Assembly (NCBI RefSeq): GCF_001654865.1
Contig: NZ_LXEO01000066.1
Span: 1-64,000 of the forward strand
From: Buttiauxella noackiae ATCC 51607
GTDB lineage: Bacteria > Pseudomonadota > Gammaproteobacteria > Enterobacterales > Enterobacteriaceae
Length of the DNA: 64,000 bases
Reading direction: 5' to 3'
Below, piece after piece: positions 34,003-43,300 of the stretch. The first letter of the stretch is position 1, and each line of letters starts with the position of its first letter. The translations under genes and the position numbers were made by a program. The notes below the pieces were generated by a model. It made no database searches. It was not told the origin of the DNA and saw only the letters and a list, made by a program, of their open reading frames with translations.

Positions 34003-36312
34003 ATGGAGTTATGGATATTTATAGCGGTGATTTATTTAGTTTATTTTTTGTTTTTCAAAAAGAAAAAGCATAAACCCGCAGAAACTTATGCCTCCAGAAC
34101 CGTGGAAGCGCCACCTAAAGAGTGGCTTGCTGACAACAAGAAAAAAGAGGCTGTTGTGCGAAACGGTGACAGTGAAGATGATAATTTGGCAACCTTTACG
34201 CTGAGCAGTGGCCGGAGTGTCGAGTATCAAATAACAACCACTCAACGCCAGAATCCCTCAAAAACTACGGGTGCCTTGGCTCGATGGGTGCTGCCGGCCG
34301 AGGTGATTACTGTCGGTGGTATAGAGATTACCGGTGGTCATTTCTACTTCGGACAGCGTATGAAGCCAGCCGGGCAGAACTTAAGCAATTATTATGATGA
34401 TGGCAGCGAGGCATCTTTAATTGACGACACGCTTAAGATATACCCCAAACCTTACATTTACGAAGATAGTTCATTGGGGTACTGGCCCAGTTTTTCCTCG
34501 CTTTCACCTGTGGCACGCGGCGCGTATCTCAGCTGGCTTGCCAGCGACAGGTGTGACGCTTCCTGCCCTGTTGGTTATGTTTTTATTTATCTGTATGGTC
34601 TCGAAAGACGGGCGCTTGTTGACAGCCTGGACGAAAATACATCTGACGCTGAGTTCTGCGATCTGTTCAAAGAAATCCGCCGTCTAAGATCGGTATTCAT
34701 TGAAAACCGTTCCTTCCGGAACTACTCCTCCCAGTTACTCGAAGCAATGTCCATCCTTCGCCCGGACGTTAATCTTGCTGCAGACCTCGACAATGAGATG
34801 GGGTTCAGCAACGGTATGCAGTTTAAGCTAGCACTGGCAAAGGCTGTGGATGCTGGATTACCCGTATCAGCTGATCTGGCGCTAACCTGGATAACAAACC
34901 ATACAGAGTATACGTTGCGAACGCCCGCCCGCCGATGCGCGAAAGAATTTGCTGCGCTTTTCAAACGGCGTTATATCCTCAAATATGGTGAGGGTATGTT
35001 AGTTAAGCCGAATAAAACGCGACTGAGGCTGGATTACACACCAGCAAGCCCCAATCTGCGCGGCATTCGCCTTCAGGTTCCCAACCTGCCTGACCCTAGT
35101 GCGTTAAAGGGCCCTGTCCAGAAAATTATGACACTTGCAGATATCTGCACAGACGAACTGGATGCTTACAGCCGCTATCTTGGTAGGAAAGGTACGTCAG
35201 AAAATGATATTGCTGCAATTATGTTGCTGCCTGAAGAAATCATCGATGAAAGCGCAGGAAAAATTTCAAAGACATTCCAACGTTGGGCTAATGAAGTGAT
35301 CGCAGATCATGAGGGGTTAACTTCGGTTGCTAAATTTTGGGAGCATATTGGTGCCAGTTGCCCAGAGAAAATCAATAAAAAAGAGGCTGACCTGATGCAG
35401 GCCTTTGCGCTTAAGATGGGTTACAGCTTGGCTCCTGACCCGTTTTATCACCATGTGAAGGCAGAAGTTGACGGCGTTCTGGTTCTATTTACTGCCGGTG
35501 AGCGCACACCTTTTTCACCGTCTCCAGAGTTTATCTCAGCTGTGATGACACTCAGGCTGGGAGCGATGGTAGCCTTAACCGATAACAGCCTTGATCAGGC
35601 CGAGCGAAAAGTGCTGGAAAACGCCATCGATCACAACCCCAGCTTCACAGATGATGAAAAACGTTCCCTGCATGCGTATTTAACGTGGCAGCTTCATACC
35701 CCGGCCAACATGACGGGAATGAAAAACAGGATTGCGCTGCTGAGTGTGGCGGAAAAATCAGCTGTGGGTCGGATTATCGTTAGTGTCGCCTGCTCGGATG
35801 GCAGTATCGCGCCTACCGAAATCAAACAGCTAGAGAAGATTTATTCAAGCTTGGGTCTGGATCCCTCATCTGTTTCCGCCAATATCCATCAGCATTCCAC
35901 AGCTGAAATTACACCCGTTTCTTCTGTTCCAGCGAGTCAGTCAACGGCAGAGTTCACGCTGGATGCTAACGTACTGGCTCGCCACGAATCGGCCACAGAT
36001 GATGTCCGTAAATTACTGAGCACGATTTTCACTGAAGACGAACTGGAACTGCCAGAAAGCGTTCCCGTCTCCTTATTGGAGGAGGGGAGTCTTGACTCTG
36101 CACATAGCCAACTTTATCGCAGGTTGCTGGAGAAGGAAAAGTGGTCCCGGAAAGAGGCGACAGAACTGTGCGGTAATTGGAATTTGATGCTCGGTGGTGC
36201 GCTTGAGGTGATCAATGACTGGTCCTATGCAGCGGTTGATGCGCCAGTGCTGGAAGATACTGATGATGATATCTGGGTAGACCTGGAAATTGCCAAAGAA
36301 TTAGAGGGATAG
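34003..36312 (+). CDS. sngA: TerB-domain protein, Shango component SngA
   Basis: A 769-residue protein. A single N-terminal membrane helix (about 3-18, 'LWIFIAVIYLVYFLFF') is followed by a Lys-rich stop, placing the bulk in the cytosol. A TerB_N-type region covers about 90-290 ('WVLPAEVITVGGIEITGGHFYFGQRM', 'YWPSFSSLSPVARGAYLSWLASDR'), a TerB-like helical core is near 540-625 ('DNSLDQAERKVLENAIDHNPSFTDDEKRSL', 'ACSDGSIAPTEIKQLEKIYSSLGL') and a TerB_C tail follows. With the BrxD-like ATPase and DEAD/DEAH helicase behind it, this is the layout described for the Shango anti-phage system. It starts the operon; sngB begins three bases after its stop. Function is assigned from architecture, not from a database match. 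Confidence 0.82.
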   Translation: MELWIFIAVIYLVYFLFFKKKKHKPAETYASRTVEAPPKEWLADNKKKEAVVRNGDSEDDNLATFTLSSGRSVEYQITTTQRQNPSKTTGALARWVLPAEVITVGGIEITGGHFYFGQRMKPAGQNLSNYYDDGSEASLIDDTLKIYPKPYIYEDSSLGYWPSFSSLSPVARGAYLSWLASDRCDASCPVGYVFIYLYGLERRALVDSLDENTSDAEFCDLFKEIRRLRSVFIENRSFRNYSSQLLEAMSILRPDVNLAADLDNEMGFSNGMQFKLALAKAVDAGLPVSADLALTWITNHTEYTLRTPARRCAKEFAALFKRRYILKYGEGMLVKPNKTRLRLDYTPASPNLRGIRLQVPNLPDPSALKGPVQKIMTLADICTDELDAYSRYLGRKGTSENDIAAIMLLPEEIIDESAGKISKTFQRWANEVIADHEGLTSVAKFWEHIGASCPEKINKKEADLMQAFALKMGYSLAPDPFYHHVKAEVDGVLVLFTAGERTPFSPSPEFISAVMTLRLGAMVALTDNSLDQAERKVLENAIDHNPSFTDDEKRSLHAYLTWQLHTPANMTGMKNRIALLSVAEKSAVGRIIVSVACSDGSIAPTEIKQLEKIYSSLGLDPSSVSANIHQHSTAEITPVSSVPASQSTAEFTLDANVLARHESATDDVRKLLSTIFTEDELELPESVPVSLLEEGSLDSAHSQLYRRLLEKEKWSRKEATELCGNWNLMLGGALEVINDWSYAAVDAPVLEDTDDDIWVDLEIAKELEG

Positions 36313-36315
36313 TTA

Positions 36316-37626
36316 ATGTCTGTAACACGCATAAGAGTTAAAGAACGCGACGCTATTATTCAGTCACTGAAGTCGGGAGTAACGCCAAGGATAGGCATTC
36401 AGCATATTCAGGTTGGTCGCATGAATGAGATAACCGCTCTCCACCAAGATATTGAGAGGATTGCTGACGGTGGCGCAAGCTTCAGACTTATCATCGGTGA
36501 ATACGGATCCGGCAAAACGTTCTTTCTGAGTGTAGTGCGCTCTATTGCGCTGGAGAAAAAGCTAGTATCAGTCAGTGCCGACCTATCTCCCGACAGACGT
36601 ATTCACTCATCGGGAGGTCAAGCGCGTAATCTCTACTCAGAGCTGATGAAAAACATGTCCACCCGAAATAAACCTGATGGCAATGCGTTACTTAGCGTTG
36701 TGGAAAGGTTCGTCACTGAGGCAAGGAAGGAAGCTGATGCAGATGGCTCCCCAGTTTCATCGGTTATTCATAAACGCCTGGCTGCTTTGTCAGACATGGT
36801 GGGCGGATATGACTTTGCTAAAGTCATCGATGCATTCTGGCGCGGGCACGAGCAGGATAATGAAACGTTAAAATCCAATGCCATTCGCTGGCTGCGCGGA
36901 GAATACACTACCAAAACCGATGCCCGTAACGATCTTGACGTTCGGACTATTATCTCAGATGCTTCGTTCTTTGATGCGTTGAAGTTGATGAGCCTTTTTG
37001 TTCGTCAGGCAGGCTACGCCGGATTATTGGTCAGTCTCGACGAGATGGTGAACCTCTATAAGCTGAATAACACGCAGGCGAGAACAGCGAACTACGAACA
37101 GATTCTGCGGATCCTGAATGACTGTCTGCAGGGGTCTGCCGAGAATATTGGTTTTATTCTTGGCGGTACTCCCGAGTTCCTGTTTGATCCGCGTAAAGGA
37201 CTTTACAGTTACGAAGCGCTGCAATCGCGTCTGGCAGAAAACCGGTTCGCACAGAAAGCTGGGGTAATTGACTACTCATCACCCACGCTGCATCTGGCAA
37301 GTCTCACTCCAGAAGAACTCTATATTTTACTGAAAAACCTCCGCCACGTTTATGCTGGCGGAGAGCCCGAGAAGTACCTGGTATCAGATGACGCACTCAC
37401 CGGTTTTCTACACCACTGTAGTAAAACCATCGGGGACGCTTACTTCCGTACGCCCCGGAATACCATCAAAGGGTTCCTCGACATGCTGGCCGTGCTGGAA
37501 CAAAACAACATGATGGACTGGCAGATGCTTATCTCGGGTGTGGCGATTGAGGATGACAGGCCCAGCGACATGGATGATGCCATTGCGCAGGAAGACGATG
37601 ACGGCCTAGCCAACTTCACATTATGA
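36316..37626 (+). CDS. sngB: BrxD-like AAA ATPase (DUF2791), Shango component SngB
   Basis: A 436-residue ATPase of the BREX BrxC/BrxD-like group. Walker A is GEYGSGKT (61-68) in 'FRLIIGEYGSGKTFFL', and Walker B is 'AGLLVSLDEMVNLYKL' (about 235-250). A sensor region 'IGFILGGTPEFLFD' and the arginine-containing 'YFRTPRNTIKGFLDML' typical of the family follow. In BREX types 2 and 6, BrxD pairs with a BrxHI helicase; Shango uses the same pair together with a TerB protein. The gene is three bases after sngA, and its stop overlaps the sngC start (ATGA), so the three are coupled. The C-terminus is acidic and likely flexible. Confidence 0.85.
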   Translation: MSVTRIRVKERDAIIQSLKSGVTPRIGIQHIQVGRMNEITALHQDIERIADGGASFRLIIGEYGSGKTFFLSVVRSIALEKKLVSVSADLSPDRRIHSSGGQARNLYSELMKNMSTRNKPDGNALLSVVERFVTEARKEADADGSPVSSVIHKRLAALSDMVGGYDFAKVIDAFWRGHEQDNETLKSNAIRWLRGEYTTKTDARNDLDVRTIISDASFFDALKLMSLFVRQAGYAGLLVSLDEMVNLYKLNNTQARTANYEQILRILNDCLQGSAENIGFILGGTPEFLFDPRKGLYSYEALQSRLAENRFAQKAGVIDYSSPTLHLASLTPEELYILLKNLRHVYAGGEPEKYLVSDDALTGFLHHCSKTIGDAYFRTPRNTIKGFLDMLAVLEQNNMMDWQMLISGVAIEDDRPSDMDDAIAQEDDDGLANFTL

Positions 37627-39821
37627 GCAGCGCGTACGATCGTCTCGACCCTCGCGTTCGTAAGTGGGTTTATAAGCAAGGCTGGCCTGATTTAAGACCT
37701 CTGCAAAAGAGCGCTATCCCGGCAATATTAGCCCGTGACCGCGACGTGTTAATCAGTGCCGGTACCGCCGCGGGTAAAACGGAGGCATTCTTTTTGCCTG
37801 CCTGCTCAGCGGTTGCAGATATCACAAGTGGGTTTGGCATTGTATATATCAGCCCGCTTAAGGCACTCATTAACGATCAGTACCGTCGTCTTGAGAGTCT
37901 TGGTGAAGCGCTGGATATGCCAGTGACACCTTGGCACGGTGATATACTGCAAAGTAAAAAGAAGAAGGCCCGGACAAGCCCCTCAGGCATTTTACTCATT
38001 ACGCCAGAATCTCTTGAGTCTTTACTTATAAACTCATCGGGTTGGCTTAAGCAGGCATTTTCGCCAGTCGCCTACATTGTTATTGATGAGTTTCACGCGT
38101 TTATTGGTACAGAGCGCGGTATGCAACTGCTCTCCCTGCTCAACAGAATCGATCATGTACTTAGTCGTCACGCAAACCCGATTCCCCGCGTTGCGTTAAG
38201 CGCCACGCTGGGAGAACTGGATAAAGTGCCTGAGCTGTTGCGCCCGGATAAGCTACTGCCATGCGAAACCGTGACAGACGACAGCAGCAAGGCGACATTG
38301 CAGGTGCAGGTTAAAGGCTACATGGAGTCGGTGAGTGAAGAAGGAGAAGAGCCGCAGAACTCAGCAGAAAAACACGTCTGCGCTGACATTTTCAGACTCT
38401 GCCGTGGCGACTCCCATTTGGTCTTTGCAAACAGTCGAAGGCGTACTGAAAGCATTGCCGCAACACTGAGTGACATGTGTGAGGAACATATTGTTCCGAA
38501 TGAATTCTTTCCCCATCACGGATCCCTGGCCAGGGAATTACGCGAAACACTAGAAGCCCGTCTACAAAAAGGGAATTTACCCACAACAGCTATCTGTACC
38601 ATGACGCTTGAGCTGGGTATTGATATCGGTAAGGTGCAGTCGGTTATCCAGGTTACACCCCCGCATTCCGTATCAAGTCTGCGCCAACGCATGGGGCGGT
38701 CAGGGCGGCGCGACTCCCCGTCGGTGCTGAGGATGCTCATTACTGAAGATGAACTTACTGCAACCAGTAGCATCGTGGACCAACTGCGGCTGCAGATGGT
38801 TCAGTCGATGGCAATGATTAGGCTGATGATCTCTCAGCGATGGTTCGAGCCGGCTGATACTTGCCAGATGCATTACTCTACGCTGTTGCACCAGATTCTG
38901 GCGATCACTGCGCAATGGGGTGGTGTTCGAGCCGATCAGCTGTGGTCACAATTGTGCCAGACCGGCCCATTCCGGAACGTCGAGTTGACCGATTTCAAAA
39001 GTCTGCTTAAGCATATGGGGGCATGTGGACTGCTCACACAACTTGCTAGCGGAGAGATGGTTATCGGGGCTGAAGGGGAGAAGCTGACTAACCATTACAC
39101 GTTTTACGCCGTGTTTAATACGCCAGAAGAGTTCCGCATTGTCACGGGAAGCCGAACCCTTGGCACAGTGCCTATAGACTCCCCGCTTTTGCCTGAACAG
39201 CACATCATCTTCGGCGGGCGGCGCTGGAAAGTGACTGAGATAGAAGTGGAAAAAAAAGTTATCTATGTTGAGGCGACCAAAGGTGGTCAGCCACCAAAGT
39301 TTAGTGGTGGAGGTATGTCTGTTCATGATGTTGTTCGCCAGGAGATGCTCGCAATCTACAGAGAAAATGACTATCGCATCGCGGTAGGTAACCAGAGAGT
39401 TGATTATGCGGATGCTGCCGCCAGAAACCTCTTTGCGGAAGGCCGTGACAACTTCCAGCGTTTCAATCTGCAAAACACCCATTTTATTGCTAGCGGTCAG
39501 CACTGTTACGTACTCCCCTGGATGGGCGATAAAGTCGTCAATACGATGACGGCTTTGCTCCTACGTAGTGGCTTCAAAGCTAATTCATATGCAGGTGTGA
39601 TAGAAGTCGGGGACTCAATTGTAGCCTCAGTCCAGCAAGCGCTTAAAGAAATACTATTGTCGGGTTTACCTTCAGAATTTGAGCTTGCTGCGGATGTTCC
39701 AGACAAATATCTGGATAAATATGATGAGTATCTACCCGAATCCCTGCTTGCGAAAGGATATGGTGCGAAAGCTTTTGATGTTGAAGGTACACGTACCTGG
39801 CTGCAGGAAAATCTTCAGTAA
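37623..39821 (+). CDS. sngC: Lhr/BrxHI-like DEAD/DEAH-box helicase, Shango component SngC
   Basis: A 732-residue superfamily 2 helicase. Motif I is 'SAGTAAGKTEAFFLP' (about 44-58), motif Ia is 'YISPLKALINDQ', motif II is 'IDEFHAF' (DEFH), motif III is 'LSATLGE', motif IV-V is in 'CTMTLELGIDIG' and motif VI is 'QRMGRSGRR'. The region beyond 420 is winged-helix and Lhr-type core, consistent with an ATP-driven nucleic acid translocase. In Shango it acts with the TerB protein and ATPase to stop phage infection; the trigger and mechanism are not known to me. All motifs look intact, so the system should be functional. The start overlaps the sngB stop by four bases. Confidence 0.87.
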   Translation: MSSAYDRLDPRVRKWVYKQGWPDLRPLQKSAIPAILARDRDVLISAGTAAGKTEAFFLPACSAVADITSGFGIVYISPLKALINDQYRRLESLGEALDMPVTPWHGDILQSKKKKARTSPSGILLITPESLESLLINSSGWLKQAFSPVAYIVIDEFHAFIGTERGMQLLSLLNRIDHVLSRHANPIPRVALSATLGELDKVPELLRPDKLLPCETVTDDSSKATLQVQVKGYMESVSEEGEEPQNSAEKHVCADIFRLCRGDSHLVFANSRRRTESIAATLSDMCEEHIVPNEFFPHHGSLARELRETLEARLQKGNLPTTAICTMTLELGIDIGKVQSVIQVTPPHSVSSLRQRMGRSGRRDSPSVLRMLITEDELTATSSIVDQLRLQMVQSMAMIRLMISQRWFEPADTCQMHYSTLLHQILAITAQWGGVRADQLWSQLCQTGPFRNVELTDFKSLLKHMGACGLLTQLASGEMVIGAEGEKLTNHYTFYAVFNTPEEFRIVTGSRTLGTVPIDSPLLPEQHIIFGGRRWKVTEIEVEKKVIYVEATKGGQPPKFSGGGMSVHDVVRQEMLAIYRENDYRIAVGNQRVDYADAAARNLFAEGRDNFQRFNLQNTHFIASGQHCYVLPWMGDKVVNTMTALLLRSGFKANSYAGVIEVGDSIVASVQQALKEILLSGLPSEFELAADVPDKYLDKYDEYLPESLLAKGYGAKAFDVEGTRTWLQENLQ

Positions 39822-39834
39822 CCTGGATTTATAA

Positions 39835-39873
39835 TCAGGGTATAAATAAATCGTCTATACCCTGAATTTTTTT
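39835..39873 (+). terminator. Terminator of the Shango operon
   Basis: TCAGGGTATA (39835-39844) pairs perfectly with TATACCCTGA (39856-39865), followed by a run of T ending at 39873. It starts 14 bases after the helicase stop and also lies just beyond the stop of the convergent small gene. Confidence 0.85.
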
Positions 39874-40000
39874 ATTTCCCTGTGGATTTACTAGGCTTTA
39901 GCCCCGGAGTATTACCCGGAGTATCTTTATTATCACGTCGACGTTGATCAGGTTTTCCTGTCGATTTGGCAATTGGTTTTGGACCCGGTTTAAGACCCAT
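39872..40000 (-). CDS. 42-residue Lys/Pro/Gly-rich small protein facing the Shango operon
   Basis: A short frame of 42 codons starting MGLKPGPKPIAKSTG and ending GLKPSKSTGK. AGGA lies eight bases before the ATG, and the stop touches the shared terminator, so the gene has all expected signals. The product is very basic (about 10 Lys and 3 Arg, few acidic residues), has no Cys and no membrane segment, and repeats KPxxKSTGK at both ends. It resembles small disordered nucleic-acid binding or modulator peptides, but no family is recognised. It is convergent with the defence operon and could be its regulator, a phage-derived trigger or an unrelated passenger. Confidence 0.55.
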   Translation of the reverse strand: MGLKPGPKPIAKSTGKPDQRRRDNKDTPGNTPGLKPSKSTGK

Positions 40001-40387
40001 GATAGTTATCCTTTAGAGGTTTAAGAGGGAAGCCCTCTATATCGATATATTGGATATTTTGAAAATTTTCAATGGGGTTGATCAACGTTCCAATGATTAA
40101 CTCACTACTGTGAGCAATGTGACACGTTAACTGGGCTTAAAGTCCGCTGTGAGCGATGAGCAGACGTAACCACCATACCGTTGCAATAATAAACAGAGCT
40201 CATCATGAGTTTCTTCACTGAACCTGAACATTTTATAAAAGCATCCGTTAAATAAGACTTTTCTACTCCTCCGCCCTCTCAAAACTCAACCATGTACTAA
40301 TGTTACTCAAAGTGTTTCGACAAGTGTTTCTTGTTGTTTATTTGTGTCAACGCGCTATTTCCTTATGCGGCCTTGCAGAGATGACTT
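40001..40387. other. Intergenic region between the defence island and the autotransporter
   Basis: 387 bases without a convincing gene. A small hairpin AGAGGG-AAG-CCCTCT lies at about 40025-40039. A hairpin related to repeats at 62506-62573 occupies 40141-40167 (AGTCCGCT against AGCAGACG). The autotransporter promoter should be in the right half. No copy of the tRNA-Ile2 core is present here. Confidence 0.5.
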
Positions 40388-43300
40388 ATGAATAATATTT
40401 ATCGTTTGGTATGGAGCCATGTGGCGAACAGTTTTATTGCCGTTGCAGAAACATCCCGAACAGGGAAAAAAGGATCGAAGACCGGGCGTGGAGGCCGAAA
40501 ATTATTAACTACTGCGCTGATTGTTGCCGGTGTTTATGGCCCGACAGCCAGCGCTGTAGATGTGACGTGGAGCGCGGCTTATCCCAACTACCTGTTTCTA
40601 CCGGTTTACGATGCGGTTAAAGAGACGGGTTACGCGTTTACCATTGATAGTCAGCCACTGACAAATCATTACGCCCCAGGCACTGAACTGAATATTACTG
40701 GCTCGATACCCAACATTGCCACGGGGACAAACGGCAGCAGTACGGGGGTCACGGTACTGAATGCGCTTCCTGACCCCGGTGGAACCGGGGCGGGGACCGA
40801 TCCAAACCGTATCATCACTATCGAAGCCACGGATTCAACCGGGGCTGCTATGCCAATAACAGCTGCAAACATTGATCAGTACACGTATTCGCCTTCTCCG
40901 GCCAGACCTCAGGAAAGCCAGGAACTGAACGTCGAAGTGCCAGGTCTTGACGGCAGTTATCAAGTCATCAGCATTTATGATTCCTCGACGTTTATTGCTG
41001 CCGATGACACGGCAGTCAGCGACATGTTGTTGCCGGTTTACGACCCAAACTCGATTCGTATCTTTAATAATTTCGGTATCGCGTTGGTAGCGGCAACCGG
41101 CGGGCAGGCCAATATCAATGTGGGTTCAAGCGATGCGAATGCGCCGATTGCGGCAGCTGCAAATACCATTGACCTGTTGGCTAAAAATTCTGTGCTGGCA
41201 AAAGCGGACGGCAGCGGGAGTGCGACCAGCCGAACCGAATGGCGTTCCGATAACTTTATCCATTTCCGCCCGGCGATCGTGCTGTCATCTGATACACAAA
41301 ATCTTGAAGCACAAAGTGCGAAATACGATTTCACCATCACGCTGCCCCACTACGAGCAGGTCGGAAATAAGGCTCTGCTACTGGGGAATAAAGACTTCGT
41401 TATTCATTCTTCCACTGACATTGCAGATGTTAATGATTTCCTGACAGGCCAGGGGGCTTATGCTGGTAAACCGCAGATCCAGTACTGGCTGACGGCGGGT
41501 GCAACAGTCAATGGCGAGGTGATTGACTCGTCTGTTGAAGCGCAAAACACCTACGACGCGATTATTAGCGGCATGTTGGCACAAGAGGAAAATACCAGTA
41601 TCAACCTGACCTACCATGTCTGGGATGACAAAGGCGTACACAACAACAACGCCACGGTTTCAACTGGGGATTTAAACGTTATATATGCCACAGGTGCGAA
41701 TGCGTCTGGTTTAGTCACCAGCGACGGGAGCCTGGCGGTTGACGGGGCATCGGCGGTGATGCGTGGGGACAATGGTGCCATCATCACAAACGACGGGGCA
41801 ATCAACGCCTGGCGCAGCAGCGGCAGTAGCCCAGACTCTGTTGGTATGCTGACGACGGACGCCACGGCCATCAACAATGGCACGCTCAACGCGGGTCTGT
41901 TTATTGAAAAGGATGGCAGCAACCAGAACGTTTCTAATGCGGGCAGCACAGGCATGCAGGGCAGCGGTAACAGTACGCTGACCAACAACGGTCATATCAA
42001 TGCGGCGATTACTGACTCCACCACCAACGGTGCCGTGGGCATTCGCGCGTCAGGCACCACCACGGTTTCGAATACGTTAGCAGGTACCATCGCACTGGCT
42101 GGCAACAGTAATAATCAGTTCGGCAAAGCCGGCGGTTACGGCGTCTGGCTTGATCAAAGCGCCACATTCAATAATGCCGGTAATATCTACCTTGGCGTCA
42201 ATCCTGTCTTAAATTCCACCGCGCCAACACCGGTTCCGATGACCGGTGGCGATCTGTCGGCGGGGATTCGCACCCAAAGCACCGGCGCGGTGAACAACAC
42301 CGGTACGATAACCATTGCTGAAAATACCCGTAATGCCGCCGGGATCTCCATCGAAGGGGCGTCAGGGGCGGTGACCAACTCCGGCACGATCAATGTGTTA
42401 GGTAAACTGACTGACGGTTCAGCCGCTGCTAACTATGGTTTGAACGCAGTTGACAATGTCGGCACCGTGACGCACAGCGGCCTTATCAAGGTGGACGGTG
42501 ATAACAACATTGCCATCAACGTGCTGGCGCAAGATGCGGGGGCGGAAGTTACCACCACAACAGGAAGTGCGATTACGGTCGGGACCGCGGGGGATACCGG
42601 TGGCAGCGATGGCCAACCCTACACCTATCGTAACTATGCCGTTTATGCGGAAGGGCTAAACACCCAACACGCCCAGGTTAACCTGAACTCTACCATTCGC
42701 TTGTTATCTGCCGGGGCGATTGGTGTACATGCGCGTGGCGATGCGCGCATCGATATTGATTCAGCTTCGACGCTTTCTTTCGAAAACGTCAAACAGATGG
42801 GTTACTACGCCTGGGGTAATAAGGCGCAGATTAATCTCGGCAATGCGAATATCAATGATAACGGCCAGGCCGATTCTATTTTGTTTGCTGTGGATCACGG
42901 GGCGACTTTTGCCGGTAATAGCGGCGCTGCAGCGGGATATCAACTGACGGTATCAGGTAACAATGGAACCGGGATTATTGCCAATGGCGTCGATGAAACG
43001 ACCGGAACTAAAACCTCACTCACCACCGGAACCGCACAGATATTCGTCAATGGCGAAAAAGCGGTTGGTGTAAAAGTGACTGGCGGGGCAGTCGGCAATA
43101 TTAGTGACGGCGGGATTGTCCTGCAGCATAACAACACCACCGCAGTCCTGATTGACGGACGTAATTACAATATCGACGGCACCATTGATTCCGATGAAGT
43201 GCAGACTGACGTGACATCCAATGCCTCGATTACCAGCAGCCCTGGACAAAGTGGCATTGTTGGCTACAACGTGGCTCATGCGGGGGTGCTCAATCTAAGC

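Larger units (their letters stand above)
26423..39821. mobile_element. P4/CP4-57-like integrated satellite element with Shango cargo (right end unresolved)
   Basis: The left end is set by the tRNA-Ile2 3' fragment. The gene order integrase, Fic, orphan, AlpA, DUF3987, YagK/YfjJ-type protein is that of P4-related and CP4-57-like elements, and the defence operon sits where such elements carry cargo. No second copy of the 47-base core is seen up to 64000, so the right boundary given here is only the end of the defence operon. The element may also include the small gene at 39872-40000, or extend to the autotransporter and beyond, or have lost its right end. Confidence 0.65.

Noticed and set aside
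36316-39821. BREX system
   Set aside because: BrxD-like and helicase proteins are shared with BREX, but no pglZ, pglX, brxA/B or brxC genes are present and the first gene is a TerB protein, which fits Shango instead.
40204-40254. 16-codon frame starting ATGAGTTTC in the gap before the autotransporter
   Set aside because: Very short and without a ribosome site; more likely chance.
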